From: Gemmatimonadota bacterium
Lineage (GTDB): Bacteria; Gemmatimonadota; Gemmatimonadetes; Gemmatimonadales; Gemmatimonadaceae
DNA: 64,000 nucleotides
Direction: 5' to 3'
Assembly: GCA_023249375.1 (NCBI GenBank)
Contig: JAHFCT010000008.1
Coordinates: forward strand, 27,832 to 91,831
Shown here: piece after piece, positions 9,645 through 20,281 of the stretch
Position numbering within the stretch: the stretch's first letter is position 1
How the letters are laid out: each line of letters opens with the position of its first letter
Translations under genes and position numbers: made by a program
Notes under the pieces: generated by a model
Database searches by the model: none
The model's input: only the letters and a program-made list of their open reading frames with translations
Told to the model about the DNA's origin: nothing

Positions 9645-11195
9645 CTAGTCGCCAATCCGGATGTTGACCACCCTCGTCCCCGGCCCCGTCTGCGACACGG
9701 CGTAGACCAACAGGCTGATGTAGTCGCCGTTCTTCATGCGAGACAGCACCTTGGTCAGGTCGGCCGCGTTGTGAATCGCCGTCGCCGGCTCTGGCCGGAT
9801 GACCTTCACGATGATGTCGTCCCGCCCGAGCTTCTGCGCGGCCGGACCGGCCGCGTCCACCGTGAGCACGCGCAGCCCGCGGTACTTCTCCTCGATGTTG
9901 TTGGCCTTCGCCACCTCGGCCGTGATGACCTCGACGCTCACGCCGAGCTTGGTATTCGTGACGCTTTCCGGCTCCGCCGGCTTGTCATCGTTACTCGCCA
10001 CCTTCTCGGCCTCGGCCGGGGCTTCCTGCAGCTTGATCTTGAAGCTCTTGCGCTCGCCGTACCGGACCACGTCCACGTCAATCGACTCGCCGGGCTGGTG
10101 CATGCGCACCTGGCGCTGCAGCGACGAGACGCGGTCCACGTCCTTGCCGTCGACGCGAACAATGATGTCGCCCGGCTCGAGACCCGCTTTGCGGGCCGGC
10201 GACTCCTCGCCGCTGAATCCGCCCACCTTTGCGCCGGCAATCTGCTTGAGCCCGGCCACCGCCGCGTCCTCGGCGTTCACATCGTTGATCGTGATGCCGA
10301 GAATCGCGCGCCGGACGCGGCCGTGCGCCACGATGTCGTCCATCACCGTCTTGGCCAGCGTGATCGGAATCGCGAAGCCGTAGCCTGAATAGAACCCCGT
10401 CTGGCTCGCGATCGCCGAGTTGATGCCGATCACTTCGCCGCGCGTGTTCATCAGCGGTCCGCCCGAGTTGCCCGGGTTGATGGCCGCGTCCGTCTGAATG
10501 AAGTCGGTGATCGCGTACGTGTCGCGGTTTAGCCCGGACAGTTCATTACCGCGCCCCTTGGCGCTGATGATGCCCGCCGTCACCGTGAAGTTGAGGCCGA
10601 GCGGGTTGCCGATCGCCACCACCCATTCGCCGATGCGCAGCTTCTGATCGTCACCCAGGCCCACCGTGGGAAGGCCGCTGCCGTCGATCTTGAGCACGGC
10701 GACGTCCGTCTGCGGGTCGCGCCCGACGATCTTCGCCTTGAATTCGCGGCGGTCGCTCATCAGCACCTTCACGCGGTCCGCACCCTCCACCACGTGATTG
10801 TTGGTGAGGATGTAGCCGTCCTTGCTGACGATGAAGCCCGATCCGCTCGACTCGGACGGCCCCTGCTGCTGCTGTCGCGGGTCGAGTTGATTGAAGAATT
10901 CCTCAAAGCCCGGCGGCACATTGCGCCGCTGCTGCTGCTGATTTGGACGCGCCCGACGCGCGTCACGCTCGGCCTGGATCGACACGACCGCTGGCGTCAC
11001 GCGCTCCGCGATCGTGGCAAAACCCTCGTTGGGAGCGCCCGCCGGCAGCGGAGCCAGCGTTTCGGTCTTGACCTTGCCGCCACCCTGGGCGAACACGCCC
11101 TGGGTCCAATCGAGCGAGGAAGCGAAGAACACACCGCCGATGAAGGCGGAAGCGGCAATGGCCGCGATCTTGGAACGTGAGAAGTGGAAGGACAT
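9645..11195 (-). CDS. periplasmic serine endoprotease of the DegP/HtrA (Do) family
   Basis: 516 residues. An N-terminal hydrophobic segment (about 10-28, ending near VFAQGGG) is either a signal peptide or a membrane anchor. The trypsin-like domain has His134 (TNNHVVEG), Asp164 (TDVAVLKI) and Ser244 (PGNSGGP), so it is catalytically complete. A Gln-rich loop (about 86-112, QQQQRR and RQQQQ) resembles the LA loop. Two PDZ domains follow (about 295-390 and 415-510). Role by family: chaperone and protease for misfolded envelope proteins. It follows dnaK on the same strand but a large palindrome separates them. Whether it is DegP, DegQ or DegS type is not decided here. Confidence 0.93.
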   Translation of the reverse strand: MSFHFSRSKIAAIAASAFIGGVFFASSLDWTQGVFAQGGGKVKTETLAPLPAGAPNEGFATIAERVTPAVVSIQAERDARRARPNQQQQRRNVPPGFEEFFNQLDPRQQQQGPSESSGSGFIVSKDGYILTNNHVVEGADRVKVLMSDRREFKAKIVGRDPQTDVAVLKIDGSGLPTVGLGDDQKLRIGEWVVAIGNPLGLNFTVTAGIISAKGRGNELSGLNRDTYAITDFIQTDAAINPGNSGGPLMNTRGEVIGINSAIASQTGFYSGYGFAIPITLAKTVMDDIVAHGRVRRAILGITINDVNAEDAAVAGLKQIAGAKVGGFSGEESPARKAGLEPGDIIVRVDGKDVDRVSSLQRQVRMHQPGESIDVDVVRYGERKSFKIKLQEAPAEAEKVASNDDKPAEPESVTNTKLGVSVEVITAEVAKANNIEEKYRGLRVLTVDAAGPAAQKLGRDDIIVKVIRPEPATAIHNAADLTKVLSRMKNGDYISLLVYAVSQTGPGTRVVNIRIGD

Positions 11196-11289
11196 AGTTG
11201 GACAGTAACGGTTTGAGGGGACGTTTGCTTAGACCGCGCGACGCTGCCAAGAGTTCCCTTGCGACTGACAACAGCTGGCGGATAACGGC

Positions 11290-11350
11290 TGACGGGGGGC
11301 GAGTTGCGGCGGTGGCAGTCCATCGCAGCCACCAAGCTCTCCCCCCGTCA
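11290..11350 (-). terminator. large nested hairpin between dnaK and htrA
   Basis: Outer arms TGACGGGGGG (11290-11299) and CCCCCCGTCA (11341-11350) are perfect over 10 bases. An inner stem GGTGGC/GCCACC lies at 11311-11316 and 11328-11333. It sits 25 bases after the dnaK stop. No clear T-run, so it is terminator-like by position. Confidence 0.5.
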
Positions 11351-11374
11351 ACGGTCTTCCGCTAGCAGACTGCT

Positions 11375-13309
<1,935 letters not shown>

Positions 13310-13653
13310 CTGGTCCTCGTTGCGTAAGAAGGTCGCACGGCAAACACGCCGCGGATGCCCCAACGACAGGTTGGAGGCGCCGGTTTCGCCGGACTGCCCC
13401 AACTATCAGGCAAGGGAAGGGCCAAGAAACCCCTGCCGAAATGACTGAAAATTGCCTACTCTGCCCGTTACTATTGGCAGGACAACAAGTTGCGGCGCGA
13501 CGGGGTGCAGGAAAGGCAGGGACTCGAAACCTTTCGAGGGTTGCGAGTCGTCTAAGGTTGAGCATCTCGTCCGATCGCTGCATCACGTAGGTGACGTCGG
13601 TTCTTTGCGTCACACTAGTGCATGCGTCGTCATCCGACTTTCAGCCGGCCCCG
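13310..13653. other. divergent intergenic region dnaK / rhomboid (344 bases)
   Basis: No gene or tRNA recognised. It contains a perfect inverted repeat CTCGAAA-CC-TTTCGAG at 13523-13538, enclosed by a second pair GACTCG (13521-13526) and CGAGTC (13544-13549). I found no convincing -35/-10 pair for either gene and no CIRCE. The palindrome is a candidate operator or hairpin. Confidence 0.6.
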
Positions 13654-14433
13654 ATGATCCCCCTGAGCGACGAAAACCCCACGGTGCGAGTTCCCGTCGC
13701 GACGATCTTCGTGTTGGTCACGATGTTTGCGGTGTGGGTGCTCGTGCAGGGCGCCGGTCTGGACGACACCCTGCTCGCGACCAGCGTCTGCAATCTCGGA
13801 ATGGTGCCGGGAGAAATCAGCGGGCTCGCGCCGCTCGGGTCGGGCGTGCCGGTCGGCCACGACCTCTCCTGCGTCATCGACAATCAGCGGATCAACCTGC
13901 TGACACCCGTGATCTCGATGTTCCTGCACGGCGGCTGGATGCACATCCTCGGCAACGCGCTCTTCCTCTGGGTCTTCGGCAACAACGTGGAGGATGTGGT
14001 GGGGCGCGGGCGGTTCCTCGCGTTCTATCTGCTGTGCGGACTGGCTGCCGCGGCGGCGCACGTGCTGGTCGATCCGCGTTCACCGATTCCCACGGTGGGC
14101 GCGTCGGGAGCAATTTCGGGAGTGATGGGAGCGTACCTCGTGCTCTTCCCGAAGGTGCGCGTGCGGATGCTCTTTTTCTTCGTGATCATCCTGAAAGTGA
14201 TTCCGATTCCGGCGTGGCTCGTGTTGCTCTACTGGTTTGGCCTGCAGTTACTGAGCGGCATTCCCGAACTGTTGTCACCGAGCCCCGAGCTGTCGGGTGG
14301 CGTGGCTGTGTGGGCGCATGTGGGTGGGTTCCTGGCTGGCGTGCTGCTTATCCGGTGGTTCGAGAACCCCGTACTCATGCAGCAGCGGCGCGATATCTTG
14401 TTGTCGCGCAAAGAGTTCGACGCGCTGGCGTAG
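13654..14433 (+). CDS. rhomboid-family intramembrane serine protease
   Basis: 259 residues with about six transmembrane helices. Motifs: GGWMHILGNALFLWVFGN (helix 2, oxyanion residues), catalytic Ser141 in GASGAISG and catalytic His222 in WAHVGGFLAG. Both catalytic residues are present, so it should be active on membrane-anchored substrates. I start at MIPLSDENPT, directly before the first helix; a longer frame adds 21 codons with no recognised feature and there is no strong Shine-Dalgarno. It ends in a short cytosolic tail. The substrate is unknown. Confidence 0.9.
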   Translation: MIPLSDENPTVRVPVATIFVLVTMFAVWVLVQGAGLDDTLLATSVCNLGMVPGEISGLAPLGSGVPVGHDLSCVIDNQRINLLTPVISMFLHGGWMHILGNALFLWVFGNNVEDVVGRGRFLAFYLLCGLAAAAAHVLVDPRSPIPTVGASGAISGVMGAYLVLFPKVRVRMLFFFVIILKVIPIPAWLVLLYWFGLQLLSGIPELLSPSPELSGGVAVWAHVGGFLAGVLLIRWFENPVLMQQRRDILLSRKEFDALA

Positions 14434-14462
14434 CCTCGCGTGTCGCGTGGTGGCCGGACCGA

Positions 14463-14480
14463 TTGTAACGGTTCTGCCAC
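14463..14480 (+). promoter_or_regulatory. candidate Pho box upstream of the PhoU-like/PiT/ppk genes
   Basis: TTGTAAC, 4 bases (GGTT), CTGCCAC: two 7-mers with 11-base periodicity, the geometry of PhoB sites. It closely matches motifs at 28042-28059 and 30431-30448 beside the pst genes. It lies 158 bases before the next start codon, in the gene direction. Confidence 0.45.
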
Positions 14481-14520
14481 GGGCTCCCCACTCCCACGCC
14501 GCATTTGGCGCATCTCCTTG

Positions 14521-14598
14521 TGGTGTCGTAAGTTTCAGTGCTGACGTAGCGCGTTCAAGCGCTCGCGACACCAAGCCTGACTCCCGGCGGCTGCCGGG
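14521..14598 (+). promoter_or_regulatory. structured leader before the PhoU-like gene
   Basis: Inverted repeat TGGTGTCG (14521-14528) / CGACACCA (14566-14573), then hairpin CCCGGC-GGCT-GCCGGG (14583-14598), ending 40 bases before the start codon. It does not match any riboswitch class I know. It may be DNA- or RNA-level control, or neutral. Confidence 0.3.
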
Positions 14599-14638
14599 TG
14601 TGTCGGCCCTGAACAATATTCCTGCTGGAGCGACGCCC

Positions 14639-15253
14639 GTGCGGCTGATCCCCAAGGACGAAGGCTTTTTTGAACTGTTCGATGCGATCGGAGTGAAGAT
14701 CGCCAAGTCGGCGGCGGTGCTCGACCAGTTGTTCAACGAGCCGAACCGCATGGACTTCTACGCCACGCAGATCAAGCTGATTGAGCGCGAAGCAGACGAC
14801 ATCACGCACGAGGTGATGAACCGGATCGACCGCAGCTTCGTGACGCCGCTCGATCGCGAGGACATTCATTTGCTGGCCACCTCGCTTGATACCGTCGTGG
14901 ATCTCATTGACGGCACGGCGCGGCGAGCGCTGATGTTCAACGTTACCGACCGCAAGGATCCGGCGAAGGCGCTGTCGGGGCTGATTTTGCGGGCCGCGGA
15001 GAAGATCGCGCAGGCGGTGAAGCAGGTGCGCGACTCGAAGGCCGTGGCCGTCGCGGCTCGCGAGATCAAGGTGATCGAGGAAGAGGGCGACGCGATCTAC
15101 AGCGATGCAGTCGGCGCGCTGTTCCGCCAGCCGAACGCCGACCCGCTCGAAGTGCTGAAGTGGAAGGAGCTCTACGACAACCTCGAGCACGCGCTGGACG
15201 AGTGCGAGGATGTCATGAACGTGCTGGAGAGCATCTCCCTCAAGAACGGCTGA
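14639..15253 (+). CDS. PhoU-like DUF47 family protein, PiT-associated
   Basis: 204 residues, all-helical (VRLIPKDEGFFELFDAIG start; repeats of E/D-rich helices such as LIEREADDITHEVMNRID). This is the DUF47/PhoU-like family commonly paired with PiT transporters, thought to gate or regulate phosphate uptake. The GTG start is supported by GGAG 8 bases upstream; a longer open frame reaches back into the rhomboid gene but is not credible. The PiT gene begins 1 base after its stop. Metal-binding E/D-x-x-x-D motifs like those of PhoU are present (EREADD, EEEGDA). Confidence 0.9.
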   Translation: MRLIPKDEGFFELFDAIGVKIAKSAAVLDQLFNEPNRMDFYATQIKLIEREADDITHEVMNRIDRSFVTPLDREDIHLLATSLDTVVDLIDGTARRALMFNVTDRKDPAKALSGLILRAAEKIAQAVKQVRDSKAVAVAAREIKVIEEEGDAIYSDAVGALFRQPNADPLEVLKWKELYDNLEHALDECEDVMNVLESISLKNG

Positions 15254-15254
15254 C

Positions 15255-16289
15255 ATGATCGCGTTCGTTCTCTCGATTGTCGTCATCGCGTTCATCTTCG
15301 ATTTCATCAACGGGTTCCACGATTCGGCGAACTCGATCGCCACCATCGTGGGCACGCGGGTGCTCAGTCCGTTCGCCGCCGTACTGTGGGCGGCGACGTT
15401 CAACTTTGCCGCGGCGTTTTTCGGTAGCACGGCGGTGGCGAAGGCCGTGAGCAACGGCTTCGTCGTGCAGAGTTTCGTGGATCCGTGGGTGATCTGCGCC
15501 GGGCTTCTTGGCGCGATTGTGTGGAATCTCTTCACCTGGTGGTACGGCATCCCGTCGAGTTCGTCGCACGCGCTCATCGGCGGATTTGCCGGTGCCGCGG
15601 TGGCCAAGGGCGGCTTTGGCGCGCTGCTGTGGGGCCGGAAGTGGATTGAGACGCTGTCGGCCATCGCCCTGTCGCCGCTCTTCGGCATGATCGTGGCGTT
15701 TGCGCTGATGGTGGTCGTGCTGAACCTCTTCCAGAAGGCGACGCCGAATCGCGTGGACAAGGTGTTTCGGCCGGGGCAGCTCATCAGTTCAGCCATGCTC
15801 TCGTTTGCGCACGGCAGCAATGACGCGCAGAAGACGATGGGCATTATTGTCGGCCTGCTCGTCGCGTCGAAGGGTTACTTCGCCGGCCAGACGGGCGTGC
15901 TCTCGTACTTCTATATCGAGGACACGTCGCGGATTCCGTACTGGGTGGAGATCTGCGCATACTCGGCGATTTCGCTCGGCACGCTCTTCGGCGGCTGGCG
16001 CATCGTGAACACGATGGGGTCGCGGATCACTCGCCTGCGGCCAGTCGGTGGTTTTTGCGCCGAGACGGCGGGTGCGATCGTGATCATGACGGCGTCGAAG
16101 TTCGGCATTCCCGTCTCGACGACGCACACGATTACGGGCGCGATTGTCGGCGTCGGCGCGACGAATCGCCTCAACGCGGTCCGCTGGGGCCTTGCCGGGC
16201 GGATTGTGTGGGCGTGGATCCTCACCATTCCGGCCGCGGCGACGGCGGCGGCAGTGGCGTATGCGCTGATGCTGCCGTTCACCAAGTAG
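15255..16289 (+). CDS. low-affinity inorganic phosphate transporter, PiT family
   Basis: 344 residues, about ten membrane helices in two related halves. The PiT signatures are FDFINGFHDSANSIATIVGT at the N-terminus and FAHGSNDAQKTMGII in the second half, each carrying the conserved GxxDxxN/A-type core. It transports metal-phosphate with protons or sodium across the inner membrane. It is coupled to the upstream DUF47 gene and followed 4 bases later by ppk, so uptake and storage are likely co-transcribed. It complements the high-affinity Pst system at 24.6-30.3 kb. Confidence 0.95.
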   Translation: MIAFVLSIVVIAFIFDFINGFHDSANSIATIVGTRVLSPFAAVLWAATFNFAAAFFGSTAVAKAVSNGFVVQSFVDPWVICAGLLGAIVWNLFTWWYGIPSSSSHALIGGFAGAAVAKGGFGALLWGRKWIETLSAIALSPLFGMIVAFALMVVVLNLFQKATPNRVDKVFRPGQLISSAMLSFAHGSNDAQKTMGIIVGLLVASKGYFAGQTGVLSYFYIEDTSRIPYWVEICAYSAISLGTLFGGWRIVNTMGSRITRLRPVGGFCAETAGAIVIMTASKFGIPVSTTHTITGAIVGVGATNRLNAVRWGLAGRIVWAWILTIPAAATAAAVAYALMLPFTK

Positions 16290-16293
16290 GACG

Positions 16294-18408
16294 GTGTCCG
16301 TGTCCTCGGTGATCGGGACACTCAATCGCGAGCTGTCATGGCTCGATTTCAATGCGCGTGTCCTGCATGAAGCGGCGGACACGCGCACGCCGCTGCTGGA
16401 GCGGCTGAAGTTCCTGTCGATCGTCAGCACGAACCTCGACGAGTTCTACATGGTTCGCGTGCCGGGCGTGCGGCGGCAGGTGGCGGCCGGCCTCGGGCGC
16501 ACGGGACGCGATGGCGTGTCGCCGGCCGAACTGCTGGACCGCATCGATGTGCAGGTGCGCGAGATGCTGGCGGAGCAGCAGCGCATCCTCGAGGACGAGG
16601 TGCTGCCTGAACTGGCGGGGCACGGCGTGCGCCTGCTCAGGATCGGCGATCTCGACCAGAATGAGCGGATGTCGGTGGATGCGTTCTTCGACACGCAGGT
16701 CTTTCCGGTGCTGACGCCGCTGGCGGTCGATCCGGGGCATCCGTTTCCGTACATCTCCAACCTGTCGCTCTCGCTGGCGGTGGAACTGCGCGACAGCGAG
16801 AGCGGCGAGGAGCACTTTGCGCGCGTGAAGGTGCCCAAGTCGCTGCCGCGCTGGGTGCCGGTGCGGCCGCTGCAGTACCTGCCGCTCGAAGAGCTGATCG
16901 GCGCGCATCTCGAGCGACTGTTCCCCGGCATGGCGATCACGGGGCATCACGCCTTTCGCATCACGCGCTTTTCGGATCTCGAGATTGCGCCGACGGAGGA
17001 GCCCGAAGACCTGCTGGCGATGATCGAAGAGCAGGTGTTTCAGCGGCGCTTCGGCGAGGTGGTGCGGCTGGAGGTGCAGCGCGGCATGCCGGATCAGCTG
17101 CGCACGCTGCTGCTGGAGGAACTGCGCGAGACGGAAGATCCCGAGATGGCGCCGCTGACCGAGCGCGAGGTGCACGAACCGGGGCGCTTGCTCGATCTTG
17201 GCGACCTGATGGCGCTGGCCGGTCTGGACCTTCCCGAACTGCGCGACCCGCCGTTCGTGCCGCTGACGCCGCCGGAACTGCGCGATGGGCGCACCGTGTT
17301 TGACGTGCTTCGCGAGCGTGACATCCTCGTGCACCATCCGTTCGACTCGTTCCCGTCGACGGTGGAGCGCTTTCTCGACGAGGCATCGAGGGACGAGCAC
17401 GTGCTGGCCATCAAGATGACGCTGTATCGCACGTCGGGTGACACGGCCGTCGTGCGCGCGCTCACCGAGGCCGCACAGGCGGGCAAGCAGGTGGCGGTGC
17501 TCGTGGAACTGCAGGCGCGCTTTGACGAGTCGAACAACATCACCTGGGCGCGGACACTCGAATCGTTCGGCGTGCACGTGGCGTACGGGCTGCCGGGCAT
17601 GAAGACGCACGCCAAGGTGGCGCTGGTGGTGCGGCGCGAGCCCGAGGGGATTCGCCGCTACGTGCACATCGGCACCGGCAACTACAACTCCAAGACGGCG
17701 CGCACGTACACGGATTTCGGCCTGCTCACGTGCCACGAGGCGATTGGCGCTGACGTGTCAGAGTTGTTCAACATGCTCACGGGCTTCTCGCGGCAGCGCG
17801 CGTACCGCCAGCTGCTGGTGGCACCGCTGACGCTGCGCGAGCAGCTGATTGCGATGATCAGCCGCGAGGCGGAGCACGCCCGCGCGGGTCGGCCAGCGCG
17901 CATCGTTGCCAAGATGAACGCGCTGGTGGACAACAAGGTGATCGACGCGCTATGCGAAGCTTCCAACGCTGGCGTCGAGATGGACCTGCTGGTGCGCGGC
18001 ATCTGCTGCCTGCGTGCCGGCGTGCCGGGCGAGTCGGAACGCATCCGCGTCGTGAGCGTGATTGGGCGCTTCCTGGAGCACTCGCGGCTGTGGCGCTTTG
18101 AGAACGGCGGCGACGCCGAGTTCTATCTCGGGTCGGCCGACTGGATGCCGCGCAACCTCGACCGGCGCGTCGAGGCGATGGTGCCGATTCTCGACAAGTC
18201 GCTGCATCCGCGCCTCGATGCGGTGCTGAACGTCTTCCTCACCGACAACCGTCAGGCGTGGGACCTGCAGCCGGACGGTGCGTGGACGCAGCGCCGCGCG
18301 GCCGATGACGAAGAGCGCGCATCGCACCGGCGGCTCCTCCGCGACTCGTGGGGGCTGGCGCGCCCAACGGGTGCGGGGCGCGACGCGCCCTCCGTCGTGC
18401 CAGCGTAG
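16294..18408 (+). CDS. ppk: polyphosphate kinase Ppk1
   Basis: About 704 residues, normal for the family. It begins with the N-domain signature NRELSWLDFNARVLHEA. The catalytic PLD-like domains carry the phospho-accepting His458 in VHIGTGNYNSKTARTYTDF and the second conserved region near RGICCLRAG. It polymerises the gamma-phosphate of ATP into polyphosphate at the membrane. A second GTG two codons in (16300) has better spacing to AGGA, so the true start may be there. It follows PiT by 4 bases. Together with ppx at 22-24 kb it allows synthesis and degradation of polyphosphate. Confidence 0.96.
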   Translation: MSVSSVIGTLNRELSWLDFNARVLHEAADTRTPLLERLKFLSIVSTNLDEFYMVRVPGVRRQVAAGLGRTGRDGVSPAELLDRIDVQVREMLAEQQRILEDEVLPELAGHGVRLLRIGDLDQNERMSVDAFFDTQVFPVLTPLAVDPGHPFPYISNLSLSLAVELRDSESGEEHFARVKVPKSLPRWVPVRPLQYLPLEELIGAHLERLFPGMAITGHHAFRITRFSDLEIAPTEEPEDLLAMIEEQVFQRRFGEVVRLEVQRGMPDQLRTLLLEELRETEDPEMAPLTEREVHEPGRLLDLGDLMALAGLDLPELRDPPFVPLTPPELRDGRTVFDVLRERDILVHHPFDSFPSTVERFLDEASRDEHVLAIKMTLYRTSGDTAVVRALTEAAQAGKQVAVLVELQARFDESNNITWARTLESFGVHVAYGLPGMKTHAKVALVVRREPEGIRRYVHIGTGNYNSKTARTYTDFGLLTCHEAIGADVSELFNMLTGFSRQRAYRQLLVAPLTLREQLIAMISREAEHARAGRPARIVAKMNALVDNKVIDALCEASNAGVEMDLLVRGICCLRAGVPGESERIRVVSVIGRFLEHSRLWRFENGGDAEFYLGSADWMPRNLDRRVEAMVPILDKSLHPRLDAVLNVFLTDNRQAWDLQPDGAWTQRRAADDEERASHRRLLRDSWGLARPTGAGRDAPSVVPA

Positions 18409-18458
18409 CGTTCACCGCACGCATACGCCGCGCGCGGGCGGCACACGTGCACCGCGCG

Positions 18459-19055
18459 TCACGTCGGCTGGTCGAGATCCCACTCGTCCGGGTTCCAGCC
18501 CATCTTGTAGAACCCGAAGTGGCGCGTCATCACGTAGATGAACGCGATGTTGATGACGACGGCGCCCCACGCGTACAGCGCCCCGAACTGCGGCAGCAGC
18601 CATTGCGACGCGGCGCCGATCCACGAGAGGACGAAGCCGCCGACTTCGACCCAACTCTTGCGCACCATGTAATCGCGCAGTTCGCCCTGGTAGCGCTTCT
18701 GGCGCAGTGCCAGCGAGTACTTGACCCACGCGAGGAAGTATGAGCCGCCCGTGATGATGAACCAGGCGACGGGACTCTGCAGCTGGTTCGCGAGGCTGGT
18801 CAGCATGACGAGCATGCCGGCGTCCCAGAGCGTGCGCAGCGGATCCGACGTCGGGCCGACGTGGTAGAGCACGTAGTTGGCGCCGTAGTGCCAGTGCACG
18901 AGGACGACGACGGTGGCCGCGAAGAATCCCCAGTCGGTGACGCCCGAAAGATCCGGGATCTGCGTCACCGCCCTGAAGAGCGCCAGGCCGATGCCCAGCG
19001 TCATCAGATTGGACTGTTGGTTCTGAATGTGGCGATGCAGGCCGGACTGGCTCAT
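18459..19055 (-). CDS. integral membrane protein of unknown function
   Basis: 198 residues with four to five hydrophobic helices (for example LMTLGIGLALFRAV, FFAATVVVLVHWHYGANY, AWFIITGGSYFLAWV, AWGAVVINIAFIYVMT). Conserved-looking His/Tyr cluster HWHYGANYVLYHVG in the second helix. The start is well supported: GAGGAG 8 bases upstream, and the ATG overlaps the stop of the glycosyltransferase gene by 4 bases (ATGA). Translational coupling suggests a role linked to that glycosyltransferase, perhaps lipid or envelope related. I do not recognise the family. Confidence 0.8.
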   Translation of the reverse strand: MSQSGLHRHIQNQQSNLMTLGIGLALFRAVTQIPDLSGVTDWGFFAATVVVLVHWHYGANYVLYHVGPTSDPLRTLWDAGMLVMLTSLANQLQSPVAWFIITGGSYFLAWVKYSLALRQKRYQGELRDYMVRKSWVEVGGFVLSWIGAASQWLLPQFGALYAWGAVVINIAFIYVMTRHFGFYKMGWNPDEWDLDQPT

Positions 19056-20200
19056 GGTCGACGCTCCTCGATCAGTCGCTGAAAGCTCTCGGTCATACGC
19101 CGCGCCATCAAGGGCGCGGCGTATTCTGCCGCCCGGGCCTTCCCCTGTTCGCCCTTGGCTTTGCGCAGCTCCGCGTCGTGCATCAGCCGAGTCAGGGTCG
19201 TCGCCATGCTCTCCGGATCGTTCTCGCAGAACAGGCCGCCGCGCTCGCCTTCCATCACCTCGGCGGTGCCCATCGCGGGGACGATGACGCACGGCACGCC
19301 GAGTGCCATGGCTTCGAGCAAGGCGAGGCCCTGCGTCTCGGAGAGCGACGCGAAGAGAAACGCATCGGCCTGGCCCAACGCATCGACGACGGTGTCGTGA
19401 CTGACCATGCCCTTGAACAGCACTCGGTCCGCGAGGCCGGCGTCTCGGGCCAGCGCCTCGTACGCGGCGCGACGCGGGCCATCGCCCAGCAGCACGAGCG
19501 TGCCTTCGCCGCCGCGCTTCGCGTAGATCGCGAACGCGCGAACGACGGTGGCGAGGTTCTTCTCTTCGCCGAGCCGGCAGACCGAGAGCAGGAGCGGCTG
19601 GTGCACGCCGAGCCCCCACTCGTGCTTCAGGTCGCGACCCGACGGTCGGAGGCGTGCCACGTCCACGCCCGACGGCAGCACCTCGATGGGCGTGCGCGTG
19701 CCGTAGCGGAGCAGCGCGTCACGGATTGGCGTGCTGGGCGCGAGCACCTTGTCGTAGCGGTTGGTCAGCGTGCGCGTGACGGCCTCGTTGGCCCAGCGCC
19801 AGAATGCGGCGGGGCCCGGCGCGTAGTGCAGATAGTGCTCGTTGTACGTGTGGTATGTGAGCACGGCCGGCAGGTGCTGACGCCACGCGAGGTAGAGACC
19901 CATGGATCCCACGCCGAACGGGCTGTGGCTGTGCACGATGTCGAGGTTCAGCGCGCGCATATTCCGCAGGCTGAAGTTGACGCCCCACGGAACGACCAGC
20001 TTGTACTCGGGATACGGCGGGTACGGCAGGTTGCGAAAGCGATAGACGCGCGGACCGTCCGGCGCGGCCTTCGCGTAGTGCGGCGCGAAGATGTGCACCT
20101 CGTGCCCCAGGGCCTCCAGCTCGCGCCGGAAGACGCGCACCGAGGTAACCACGCCGTCGATCGCCGGTTCCCACGTGTCGGTGAAGACGCCGATGCGCAT
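19052..20200 (-). CDS. GT4-family glycosyltransferase, diacylglycerol-glucosyltransferase-like
   Basis: 382 residues with GT-B fold. The N-terminus (VFTDTWEPAIDGVVTSVRVF) and HSHSPFGVGSMGL match the family of 1,2-diacylglycerol 3-glycosyltransferases and related mannosyltransferases (MgtA/PimB type). The C-terminal sugar-nucleotide site has SVCRLGEEKNL, the EAMALGVPCV motif with E-x7-E geometry (ETQGLALLEAMALG), and PSGVD. Cytosolic, membrane-associated. It lies between ppk and the Pst genes, beside a PAP2 phosphatase, which fits glycolipid synthesis from diacylglycerol. The acceptor is inferred, not shown; phosphatidylinositol or polysaccharide acceptors remain possible. Confidence 0.85.
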   Translation of the reverse strand: MRIGVFTDTWEPAIDGVVTSVRVFRRELEALGHEVHIFAPHYAKAAPDGPRVYRFRNLPYPPYPEYKLVVPWGVNFSLRNMRALNLDIVHSHSPFGVGSMGLYLAWRQHLPAVLTYHTYNEHYLHYAPGPAAFWRWANEAVTRTLTNRYDKVLAPSTPIRDALLRYGTRTPIEVLPSGVDVARLRPSGRDLKHEWGLGVHQPLLLSVCRLGEEKNLATVVRAFAIYAKRGGEGTLVLLGDGPRRAAYEALARDAGLADRVLFKGMVSHDTVVDALGQADAFLFASLSETQGLALLEAMALGVPCVIVPAMGTAEVMEGERGGLFCENDPESMATTLTRLMHDAELRKAKGEQGKARAAEYAAPLMARRMTESFQRLIEERRP

Positions 20201-20281
20201 CAGCGGCGGCGAGGCTGCGCGTGGGCAGCGGGGAATGATGAAATACGCATGACGACCTTAAGCATAGCCGCCGCACGGCCG

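Noticed and set aside
13310..13653. CIRCE/HrcA operator for dnaK
   Set aside because: No TTAGCACTC or GAGTGCTAA sequence on either strand.
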